Shown: one piece after another, positions 57,020-63,875 of the stretch
Layout: every line of letters begins with the position of its first letter
How positions within the stretch are numbered: the stretch's first letter is position 1
Assembly (NCBI RefSeq): GCF_005116645.1
Contig: NZ_SWCM01000010.1
Coordinates: 158,521 to 222,520, forward strand
Length of the DNA stretch: 64,000 nucleotides
Reading direction: 5' to 3'
From: Desulfopila sp. IMCC35006
Lineage (GTDB): Bacteria; Desulfobacterota; Desulfobulbia; Desulfobulbales; Desulfocapsaceae
Program-made: the position numbers and the translations under genes
The notes under the pieces: generated by a model
What the model saw: the letters and a program-made list of their open reading frames with translations, nothing else
Databases searched by the model: none
What the model was told of the DNA's origin: nothing

Positions 57020-57898
57020 ATGGACCCACCATCCATTAACAATAAAAAAATTCTCCTCACTTTTGATGTCGAAGATTGGTTTCAGGTTGAGAATTTTAAG
57101 CAGTGTATATCCAATTCCACTTGGCCTTTACGAGAGTTACGGGTGGAAAATAACACGATTGAACTGTTAGATCTATTAGCTGATGCTCCAATCCCAGTAA
57201 GGGCGACTTTTTTTATTCTCGGATGGATAGCAATACGTTGCCCAAATCTGGTGCGTGAAATACATCAGAGAGGTCATGAGGTCGCATCCCATGGGATAAA
57301 CCATGATCTTTGCTACAAACAGACACCGAACGTTTTGCGGCGGGATTTAATAAAAAGTAAAGGCATCCTGGAGGATATTATAGGGAGTGAGGTCTCAGGT
57401 TATCGAGCGCCGAGTTTTTCCATAACAGATGATGCCATTAATAGTGTTCAGGAGGCTGGATATCTTTATGATTCGAGCTATAACTCCTATGAGGGCCATG
57501 GGAGATATGGGGCTTTAACGCAGCTTAAAAATATGCAACAAGATCTTCCTCTTTACGCTCTGTCTCCCTCTTTTTATGAGATTCCAGTGAGTAATTTGAG
57601 GATTGGCAACAGAGTAATTCCATGGGGAGGAGGTGGGTACTTTAGGTTGTTACCATCTTTTCTGCATCTGGCTGGCGTAAAACAAATCCTTCTGCAAACA
57701 GGTTGTTATACTTTTTATATGCATCCATGGGAAATTGATCCGGATCAGCCGAGGATAAATGGTGTAAAACCCTTTTACCGTTATCGTCATTATGTGAATT
57801 TGAGCAGCGCAAAAAATAAGTTGGAAAAATTTATAAGCAAAAATGCTGGATGTTCCTTTCTTACCTGTAGAGAGTTTATTGAACAATGGCCTTCATAA
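57020..57898 (+). CDS. Polysaccharide deacetylase with DUF3473 tail
   Basis: A 292-residue NodB-fold deacetylase of the XrtA-associated type. Catalytic and metal motifs: LTFDVEDWFQ (Asp-Asp), EVASHGINHDL (HxxxH) and GYRAPSFSI. The C-terminal part (IPWGGGGYFRLLPSF, YMHPWEIDPDQPR, FYRYRHYVNL) is the DUF3473 extension. It would remove acetyl groups from the nascent exopolysaccharide. The ATG at 57020 is preferred over the adjacent TTG. Its end overlaps the exosortase start by 13 bp. Confidence 0.9.
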   Translation: MDPPSINNKKILLTFDVEDWFQVENFKQCISNSTWPLRELRVENNTIELLDLLADAPIPVRATFFILGWIAIRCPNLVREIHQRGHEVASHGINHDLCYKQTPNVLRRDLIKSKGILEDIIGSEVSGYRAPSFSITDDAINSVQEAGYLYDSSYNSYEGHGRYGALTQLKNMQQDLPLYALSPSFYEIPVSNLRIGNRVIPWGGGGYFRLLPSFLHLAGVKQILLQTGCYTFYMHPWEIDPDQPRINGVKPFYRYRHYVNLSSAKNKLEKFISKNAGCSFLTCREFIEQWPS

Positions 57899-58773
57899 AT
57901 GGAGACTGGTTGAGATTTCACAAATGGGGTCTTAGTATGAAAGGTTCCCTCTTTATAGCGCTGTTGCTCGGCTTTATATGGGCTTACTTCCCTGTGTGGA
58001 AAGAGTTATTGTTGGCCTGGTATAGTTCGGATGATTATTCTCACGGTTTTTTTATTGTTCCGATAGTAATTTATTCTCTCTGGCAAAAGCGAGGTGAGTT
58101 GCAGAAAATATCTGTGCAATCTTCAAGCGTTGGTTTTGTTCTGTTGATTGTCTCGTTGGTCTTGTATTTCTTGGCGTTATACGCGGAGATTAAGACGGTT
58201 GCTTCTATGGCAATGATTTTTACTATTGTTAGTGTCGTGTTATATCTTTATGGTTCGGCGATATGTCGAGAAATTATTTTCATTTTGTTTATTTTGTTTT
58301 TTATGATCCCTGTGCCGGCTCAGGTATTTTCTGCAATTACAATGCCTCTGCAACTCTTTGTCTCGAAGGCATGCGTATGGGTCGCAATGGTTCTTGGATT
58401 ACCGATCTTTAGGGAAGGAAATGTTATTCATCTACCAGGGCAAAGTCTGGAAATGGTTCAAGCGTGCAGCGGTCTGAGGTCTTTGATGACGCTTTTAACG
58501 TTAAGCGTGATAATTTCATATTTTACCTTACGTTCGAACTGGCTTCGAATGCTGCTTTTGCTTTCAGGTGCTCCGGTAGCAATTATAGTCAATATTATCA
58601 GGGTATTGATCATGATTCTTTGTTTTTATTATCTTGATCTTGACTTAACTCATGGCACCAGCCATACAATATTAGGGGTAGTAGTTTTTATGTTAGCCGT
58701 TGCCTTGGTTTTCCTCGTCAAAGGAGTGCTTTCATTTTGGGACAGACCAGCACGAAGCAAGTTATTACTGTAA
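57886..58773 (+). CDS. Exosortase
   Basis: A 295-residue integral membrane cysteine protease-transpeptidase with about eight hydrophobic helices. The proposed triad is present: Cys194 in VQACSGLRSL, Arg239 in NIIRVLIM, and His256/His260 in THGTSHTILG. Exosortases recognise C-terminal sorting signals such as PEP-CTERM and couple protein export to exopolysaccharide. The neighbours (EpsI, DUF3473 deacetylase, TPR protein, export) make this an EPS-locus exosortase, most like XrtA or a close subtype. No protein with a PEP-CTERM tail is seen in this window. Confidence 0.9.
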   Translation: MAFINGDWLRFHKWGLSMKGSLFIALLLGFIWAYFPVWKELLLAWYSSDDYSHGFFIVPIVIYSLWQKRGELQKISVQSSSVGFVLLIVSLVLYFLALYAEIKTVASMAMIFTIVSVVLYLYGSAICREIIFILFILFFMIPVPAQVFSAITMPLQLFVSKACVWVAMVLGLPIFREGNVIHLPGQSLEMVQACSGLRSLMTLLTLSVIISYFTLRSNWLRMLLLLSGAPVAIIVNIIRVLIMILCFYYLDLDLTHGTSHTILGVVVFMLAVALVFLVKGVLSFWDRPARSKLLL

Positions 58774-59390
58774 TTATCATCTTTTTTTTGACCGGAGTAT
58801 TTGTTTACAGCAAATCCGAACCAGTACGTTCAGTAAAAAAAAGAACCCTAAATCAGGCTTTAGCAGAAGTAGGGGGTTGGAAAGCAGGACCCCGTATCGC
58901 CTATGGAAAAGAAATTGTAGATAGCCTTGCTTTGGATGATTACCTGAATCGGACATTTACCAAGGGTGATAAATCGGTAAATTTGTATATCGGCTATTAC
59001 TTGAATTCAGAAAAAGTGGGAGCGGCACATGACCCTTTGGTTTGCTTTCCCGGACAGGGATGGAATGTTTCTGACAGAGAAAAAGGCAACATTGAAATTG
59101 GTGATGGTGTAGAGCAAAAAGTATCCTTTTCTACGATGATAGTCGAGCAGGGCGCTGAAAATAAGAGTATGATACTTTACTGGTTTCAAGCCTATGAGAG
59201 CGCTAATTCCGATACCTTTTCCCAGAAAATAAATGGCATGTTGCAAAAAATTTCAGGTGGAGGCGAAGATAACGCGTTTGTTCGCTTGATATGTGATGTT
59301 AACAAAAAATCTGAGTCTGAGTGTATGGAAATGATGCAAGATTTCACGAAAGCTTTTTATCCGATTTTTCTCAAATACATTCGTGAATAA
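58737..59390 (+). CDS. EpsI family protein (exosortase-associated)
   Basis: A 217-residue protein with one N-terminal transmembrane helix (VITVIIIFFLTGVFVYS) and a periplasmic domain containing VGGWKAGPRIAYGKEI, LYIGYYLNSEKVGAAHDPLVCFPGQGW (parts: YIGYYLNSEK, HDPLVCFPGQGW) and MILYWFQAYE, as in EpsI/exosortase C-terminal associated proteins. It overlaps the exosortase gene by 37 bp in another frame; its TTG start has AAGGAG 10 bases upstream. In some species the two are fused. Confidence 0.88.
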   Translation: MGQTSTKQVITVIIIFFLTGVFVYSKSEPVRSVKKRTLNQALAEVGGWKAGPRIAYGKEIVDSLALDDYLNRTFTKGDKSVNLYIGYYLNSEKVGAAHDPLVCFPGQGWNVSDREKGNIEIGDGVEQKVSFSTMIVEQGAENKSMILYWFQAYESANSDTFSQKINGMLQKISGGGEDNAFVRLICDVNKKSESECMEMMQDFTKAFYPIFLKYIRE

Positions 59391-59441
59391 AAAACGGTTA
59401 ACGTTAAATGTTTTAATAAACAACCAGCTAGCAAAACCTAC

Positions 59442-60596
59442 ATGTTGTTAATTACTTGCAAGTTATGCTTTTTCTTTAGCTTATTCATGATATTTTATGT
59501 CTATGCCGGTTATCCCATTTGTGTTTGGCTTTTAACACGATTAGTGCGGAAAAGTATTGATAAAGGCCCGTACGAGCCATCTGTAACGATCCTCATCGCT
59601 GCCTACAACGAAGATAAACATATTGGGCAAACTATTACCAACAAGTTGCAGCTCGATTATCCGGAAAAAAAACTGGAACTCATTGTTATTTCTGATGAAT
59701 CGACTGACCAGACTGATAGTATAATACAAAGTTTCAACAATAAAAATGTAAAATTCATACGTCAATCGCCTAGAGCCGGTAAAACAGCGGCCCTTAACCT
59801 CGCAATTTCTCAGGCGGCTGGGGAAATTTTAGTATTTTCAGATGCAAATTCAATATATGACTCGAATGCCCTGAAGCATATTGTCGCAAATTTCCATGAT
59901 CCGAAAGTGGGCTATGTTACCGGTAAAATGATTTACACAAATACTGATGGCAGCCCTATTGGGGATGGGTGTTCTGCTTATATGCGATACGAAAATTTTT
60001 TGAGAAGCATGGAATCACAGATAGGGTCTATTGTCGGTGTTGACGGTGGAATTGATGCAGTACGAAAAAGTATCCACAGTAAATTAAACCCCGATCAATT
60101 GCCCGATTTTGTCCAGCCGCTAAAAGTAACGGAGCAGGGGTTTAGAGTTGTGTATGAACCTGAAGCTCTCTTGAAGGAGTCATCACTCTCAAAATCTGAT
60201 GAAGAATACAAGATGCGTGTCCGAGTTTCCTTACGGGCGATATGGGCCTTGAAGGATATGAACGAACTTCTTTGGGGGAGGGCTGGTTTTCTTTTTGCTT
60301 GGCAGCTCTGGTCGCATAAACTGCTGCGGTATTTTTGTTTTGTTTTTTTGCTGGGAGCTTATGTATCAAATGCTTTTCTCTGGAGTGAAATGATTTGGTA
60401 TAAATCGTTTTTTGTCGTGCAAACAGCATGTTACGTTGGAGCTTTCGTTTCTGCTCTTTTAGAAAGGGCAAATCGTCAAATTGAATTTTTATATTTTCTA
60501 CATTATTTCCTCCTTCTGAATATTGCAGCGGCCCATGCCTTCCTGAAGTTTATCTCAGGCAAAAAACAGGTAATATGGCAGCCCAGAAAAGGGTGA
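59442..60596 (+). CDS. Family 2 glycosyltransferase, membrane-anchored
   Basis: A 384-residue GT-A fold transferase with an N-terminal helix (about 7-30) and C-terminal hydrophobic helices (about 292-365). Motifs: VTILIAAYNEDKHI, VISDESTDQTD, FSDANSIYD (DxN/DxD equivalent), VTEQGFRVVYEP, then RVSLRAIWALK in place of QxxRW. It resembles processive or polymer-building GT2 enzymes and probably adds sugars to the exopolysaccharide precursor. There is no clear ribosome-binding sequence before the ATG. Confidence 0.88.
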   Translation: MLLITCKLCFFFSLFMIFYVYAGYPICVWLLTRLVRKSIDKGPYEPSVTILIAAYNEDKHIGQTITNKLQLDYPEKKLELIVISDESTDQTDSIIQSFNNKNVKFIRQSPRAGKTAALNLAISQAAGEILVFSDANSIYDSNALKHIVANFHDPKVGYVTGKMIYTNTDGSPIGDGCSAYMRYENFLRSMESQIGSIVGVDGGIDAVRKSIHSKLNPDQLPDFVQPLKVTEQGFRVVYEPEALLKESSLSKSDEEYKMRVRVSLRAIWALKDMNELLWGRAGFLFAWQLWSHKLLRYFCFVFLLGAYVSNAFLWSEMIWYKSFFVVQTACYVGAFVSALLERANRQIEFLYFLHYFLLLNIAAAHAFLKFISGKKQVIWQPRKG

Positions 60597-61110
60597 ATCC
60601 CCTAAGCTGGAAAAGCCCTATGTCGGCCGATCTTGACTCGGTGCGGTTCTTTGGGATGAGGCTTATCTCTCATTTGTAATCTGCTTCATTTGGCAAACTT
60701 TAAATATAGTGTGGATTCCATCCGTGGGGAGCGAGTTATTATTGACTCTGGTCCAAAAAACGCCCGGAAAGAAAAAAGAACTTTGGTCGAGAAACAGTAC
60801 AACTTCTTTAGCCCCCCCTTTGCGCGCGGAAAACGGGCAAATAAAGCGGGGCACTCCAGAATCTGTACTACACAACTAAAAACTGTTGATCCATGGTTTA
60901 GATTTGGGACAACTTCTTGCTGGAAAAGGACGAGGACGGGGTTCGCTTCGTGTTCCATCCTCGTCCTTCAGATTAAGGAGAGAGCGTCTGGGGTAATGAT
61001 CCATATCCGGTAAGTGGGAATCGCATTCATGGAGCAGACAGTACCAGAATCTATTCCTGAACGAATTTATTTTGTTGTGGGTGGTCTAACTCCCGGCGAA
61101 CGGCTACACG
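60597..61110. other. Gene-poor region with hairpin after the glycosyltransferase
   Basis: About 510 bases without a supported gene. A perfect 11-bp inverted repeat (AAGGACGAGGA at 60926-60936, TCCTCGTCCTT at 60958-60968) could end the locus transcript, although no T run follows. A 31-codon frame from 61029 (MEQTVPESIPERIYFVVGG...) might be a gene remnant. Long open frames on both strands here have no ribosome-binding sequence or recognisable domain. Confidence 0.4.
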
Positions 61111-61473
61111 CTATTTCATAGAAATATTAATAATTATTGGTGCTGGGTTTAGAGAGGAGTTTGGAGAAATCGTGACAATTTTGGAATATCCACTTTCTCC
61201 TGATTGATTGTAGGCTGTGAGCCAGAAATGATAAGTCTTGTCCGGTGATAACCCAGTTAGCGTGTGTGTGGTAACTTTCCCTAACGATATGGGCGCAACC
61301 ACTTCTTTTTCTCCCTCCTGGCAATAGAGATTGTATCCTGTCAACGGATCCGGAATAGTTGTCCATTTAAAGGAAACATCTGTTGCATGTGATTGGATGG
61401 GGAATAAAAATAAAGAAAGACATAATAATACTATTTTTGTAAGATTGGCCAAATGTTTGTAAAGAACTTTCAT
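61111..61473 (-). CDS. Small secreted fibronectin type III protein
   Basis: A 120-residue exported protein: signal peptide (IVLLCLSLFLFPIQSHA) and one fibronectin type III domain with VSFKWTTIPDPLTGYNLYC, THTLTGLSPDKTYHFWLTAYN and SGESGYSKIVTI. It has no PEP-CTERM anchor or transmembrane tail. It is next to the exosortase locus, transcribed toward it, and may be a surface or matrix protein linked to the polymer. AAAGGA lies about 10 bases before the ATG. It may be co-transcribed with the small frame at 61502-61699 from the sigma-54-like promoter at 61800. Confidence 0.75.
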   Translation of the reverse strand: MKVLYKHLANLTKIVLLCLSLFLFPIQSHATDVSFKWTTIPDPLTGYNLYCQEGEKEVVAPISLGKVTTHTLTGLSPDKTYHFWLTAYNQSGESGYSKIVTISPNSSLNPAPIIINISMK

Positions 61474-61501
61474 GGTCTGTAATTCCTTTAGGGTTAGGAT
61501 T

Positions 61502-61699
61502 TTAATATGTATATATACTCTTACTCTGTAGTCGAACCGATTGTTTCAAAAACCTAATATTCTTCTCTTCCAATAAATATAAGTGACACATAACACTAAA
61601 ACTCTCAAGCAATGGAAGCAGAGAGTGTGCCAAAAAATTGTAAAAATAAATATCATTTAATTTTAGTAACTTAAAAACTGCCATTAAAATAATTGCCAT
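61502..61699 (-). CDS. Small hypothetical protein, 65 residues
   Basis: A 65-codon frame with a consensus AAGGAG 5 bases before the ATG at 61699. The product starts with a hydrophobic stretch (MAIILMAVFKLLKL), continues with HSLLPLLESFSVMCHLYLL and ends basic. Not recognised. It is the first frame downstream of the sigma-54-like promoter and lies 28 bp before the FN3 gene on the same strand, so it may be a membrane-associated micro-protein or a leader peptide. Confidence 0.45.
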   Translation of the reverse strand: MAIILMAVFKLLKLNDIYFYNFLAHSLLPLLESFSVMCHLYLLEEKNIRFLKQSVRLQSKSIYTY

Positions 61700-61798
61700 T
61701 TTTGCTCCTTAAGAGAGTGCAAAAAATACGCTCTAGTTGCAAGAAATTTCCCTTACTGCTCAGTAAACCTCTCACTGCCTATTCTTTTTCTTACAACA

Positions 61799-61814
61799 AG
61801 CATGAATTGTGCCA
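61799..61814 (-). promoter_or_regulatory. Candidate sigma-54 (RpoN) promoter
   Basis: Minus strand reads TGGCACAATTCATGCT: the -24 element TGGCAC and -12 element ATGC with GG and GC at the required spacing; one mismatch to TGGCAC-N5-TTGC. Transcription would start near 61788 and run through the 65-codon frame into the FN3 gene. Exosortase-linked genes in some bacteria are known to be driven by RpoN with the PrsK/PrsR two-component system. Confidence 0.55.
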
Positions 61815-61936
61815 GTCAATATCGGGCTCAGTGGTGTAATTGAAGAAATATATAAAATATGTTATTTTAATAAGTTAGCAAAATTGTAGCAATCGTTTCT
61901 CTCGCCAGACATACCTACAAGTTTAACAGGACAAGG

Positions 61937-61952
61937 ATTACTATATAGTAAT
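61937..61952. promoter_or_regulatory. Perfect 16-bp palindrome, candidate enhancer-binding site
   Basis: ATTACTATATAGTAAT is self-complementary over all 16 bases and lies 123 bp upstream of the -24 element, the distance usual for binding sites of sigma-54 activators. No other copy was noticed in the window. Confidence 0.4.
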
Positions 61953-62062
61953 TGAAAGGTTTGGGTAACAGAATGGTAGGTCGGGTTTCAATGGCAGAAG
62001 CGATTCTTCCCCTGGAAATTTAGGTAGGACCTTTAATATAGTACGCGCTACAGTAACACCAT

Positions 62063-62150
62063 CTACCCCACGCTATTTTTCAGGATAGTTGCCGCATTTT
62101 TTTCATCAAACAGCTCTAATTCGGAGACGATTTCCCGGATACCAACCGGG
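62063..62150 (-). pseudogene. Possible 3' remnant of an unknown gene
   Basis: A 30-codon stretch ending in TAG at 62063 reads VGIREIVSELELF then DEKNAATILKNSVG, protein-like in composition, but an upstream stop in the same frame cuts it off next to the inverted repeat at 62171-62217. It may be the tail of a gene broken by the insertion elements. Weak evidence. Confidence 0.25.
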
Positions 62151-62170
62151 GGTAGGCTCCAGCATTGGCA

Positions 62171-62217
62171 ATATCAAGGGCAAGATAAACGCTCAGCAAG
62201 CTGCGCGCCCTTGATAT
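62171..62217. repeat. Inverted repeat at the broken end of the IS3-type element
   Basis: ATATCAAGGGC (62171-62181) and GCCCTTGATAT (62207-62217) are perfect 11-bp inverted repeats around 25 bases. The repeat begins exactly where the transposase reading frame is cut (stop TGA in TGATATC), so it may be the end of another element that inserted there, or a recombination junction. Confidence 0.55.
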
Positions 62218-62981
62218 CACCGGTACTTGCAGGTGCGAAACAGGGACTCCGAATAGGGGTTGTCATTGCTGACCCGTGGGCGACTGTATGACGGAGTAAC
62301 TCCCAGTGCCTCCAGCTTGGCTTTCATGGTAAAGCCCTTTTGCGGGCCACCATTGTCTACATGCAATACCGGGGGATCGAGCAGGCAACCCTCAGCCAGG
62401 ATTGCCTTGTGCAGCAGCTTTGCCGCAACATCAGCATTTTCTACGGGATAAACTTCCCAGCCAACGACTTTGCGGCTGTAGATATCCACAATCATATACA
62501 GATAAAAATATAGACCCCGGATCGGTGACGGCAGCCAGGTGATATCCCAGCTCCAAACCTGATTGGGATCTGTAGCGCAATATCCCTGCGGAGTAATATG
62601 GCGATGCGGTTTTACGTTACGATTCCGATGGTGTTGTTCATCTGCTTCATGAAGAATTTGGTAAAAGGTTTATTCTGAGGCAAGATAGCACCCTTCATCA
62701 GCGAGACGAGGAACTATTTGCCCGGGCGGCATACTGACATACGCAGGATGATGGCAGGTATCCAGCACAGATTGCCTTTCTTCAGGTGTCAATTTGTTCG
62801 TTGGTGCCGGACGTGGCACTATCGGCCACTTGTCCGGCCTGATCTCGCCATTTTTCGTCCAGCGCTGGTAGGTTCGAACATCAATTTCTACTACCTTGCA
62901 GGCTGGTGCGAGACGAGCACCAGCCTGGCGTGCAGTATCAATCAGCGTAACAATTCTGCGGCGATCAGGGGTGCTGATCAT
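62217..62981 (-). pseudogene. IS3-type transposase OrfB, interrupted and truncated
   Basis: The reading frame holds an N-terminal HTH_21-like part (VDTC-type helix, LTPEERQSVLDTCHHPAYV), then SE followed by an in-frame TAA at 62670-62672 where relatives have a sense codon (SExTFYQILHEADEQHHR), then the rve integrase core: WSWDITWLPSPIRG (first Asp), HVDNGGPQKG (second Asp), and NDNPYSESLFRTCKYR (Glu). After CKYR the frame stops at TGA instead of running about 50 more residues. Both parts are in the same frame, so a single nonsense change plus a terminal truncation has inactivated it. Confidence 0.82.
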
Positions 62982-63478
62982 TCGTCCTCTGGGTCCTTCC
63001 AGATCGCCTGCACTTTTTTTTGCAACACCAGTAAGGCTGCCGCTTTGGCAAGGGCCTTTTCCTTACGCTGCAGTTCTTTTTCCAGATCCTTAATGTGTTT
63101 GCGGTTGGCCTTTTGTTCCGACTTCAGTTTGATGTTGACCTGCTTTTCCCTGTCGTTGGCGGCTTCACAGGCCGTATGCCACAGTTTGAGGTGGTGAGGA
63201 TAAATGCCTTTGCGTCTGCAGTATTCGGCAGTCTCCTCTTCATTCAGGGACGCACTTTCAAGGACAGCCGCAAACTTGTCCCGGGCATTCCAGCCTTCAG
63301 GGCCAGTATCGCCATCCGGTAACAAGATGCCTTTTGTTCGGGCTTCGTTACGCCAGTTATATAATGTCGCCTCGCTGATGCCTTCTTCGCTTGCCAATTG
63401 GCTGATGGACCGGTTGCGCGGTCGCATCATCTTTTTCAACACAGCTTCTCTTTTCGTTCCGGTGAATATCTCATGCAT
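62978..63478 (-). CDS. IS3-type transposase OrfA
   Basis: A 166-residue transposase DNA-binding subunit. Two helix-turn-helix units are visible: SISQLASEEGISEATLYNW and LNEEETAEYCRRKGIYPHHL, followed by a Lys/Glu-rich coiled coil (KANRKHIKDLEKELQRKEKA) for dimerisation. The ATG at 63478 follows AGGAGG; the frame is open further upstream to 63595, but that part runs through the element's end and is not conserved. OrfA is intact, while its partner OrfB is broken. Confidence 0.8.
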   Translation of the reverse strand: MHEIFTGTKREAVLKKMMRPRNRSISQLASEEGISEATLYNWRNEARTKGILLPDGDTGPEGWNARDKFAAVLESASLNEEETAEYCRRKGIYPHHLKLWHTACEAANDREKQVNIKLKSEQKANRKHIKDLEKELQRKEKALAKAAALLVLQKKVQAIWKDPEDE

Positions 63479-63545
63479 GAACCTCCTGCCCCCTTTTATC
63501 ATGGGTTTTAGTTCATGCGGCAACTTCCCTGACACTGGGGGCCCA

Positions 63546-63593
63546 TCCATTACCGACATGTTCACGTATGCCAAAACATACAGGAGGCATGTC
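63546..63593 (+). other. Leader hairpin with ribosome-binding sequence
   Basis: GACATG...CATGTC and GTATG...CATAC form a two-part stem around CCAAAA at 63555-63592. The strong AGGAGG (63582-63587) lies in the internal loop, 6 bases before an ATG. It looks like the 5' end of a gene whose body is lost. Confidence 0.35.
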
Positions 63594-63659
63594 ATGTCAG
63601 CCGTGAATCAGAAGATGGAGAAAGAGTCAAAGCAGGCACTCCTGACGGCAACACCTTGA
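63594..63659 (+). pseudogene. Truncated 5' gene fragment
   Basis: A 21-codon frame (MSAVNQKMEKESKQALLTAT...) with an ideal AGGAGG ribosome-binding sequence ends at TGA 63657-63659. Past the stop the same frame stays open for about 40 codons of protein-like sequence, which suggests a gene start cut off or mutated; the family is not recognised. Confidence 0.3.
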
Positions 63660-63875
63660 AGATCGTCTGCACAGCGATTTAGCGCAAAAAGAATGCTGCC
63701 GTGCGCCTGGCTTAGCACTATCCACATTTTGGAAAAGGAAAAAAGAAGCCCAAGGTTGAAGGCACAAAGACGTTGCGCTTCTTTTCGCTGACTGTCTAGC
63801 ATGTTTCATCTTAAAACGATCTTCCAGCTAACCGCCAAAAAGTCACGACAGTTGCTTTTTAAAAAGGGACCAAGC
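63660..63875. other. Remnant DNA between insertion sequences
   Basis: About 215 bases with no supported gene; short frames on both strands lack ribosome-binding sequences and recognisable motifs. Confidence 0.35.

Larger units (their letters stand above)
62217..63545 (-). mobile_element. IS3-type insertion sequence, degraded
   Basis: Two overlapping frames, OrfA (HTH) and OrfB (DDE integrase), joined by a 4-base ATGA overlap at 62978-62981. OrfB has an internal stop and lacks its C-terminal end. The upstream end is probably near 63545, where TGGGCCCCCAGTGTCAGGGAA (read on the minus strand, here given in part) could be the terminal repeat; the other terminal repeat is missing. Confidence 0.75.

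Noticed and set aside
60690..61013. 107-codon plus-strand frame and overlapping minus-strand frames after the glycosyltransferase
   Set aside because: No ribosome-binding sequence, low-complexity translation, a hairpin inside, and competing frames on both strands.
61111..61473. FN3 protein as an exosortase substrate with a sorting tail
   Set aside because: The C-terminus (NPAPIIINISMK) lacks the motif, hydrophobic helix and basic end of PEP-CTERM-like signals.
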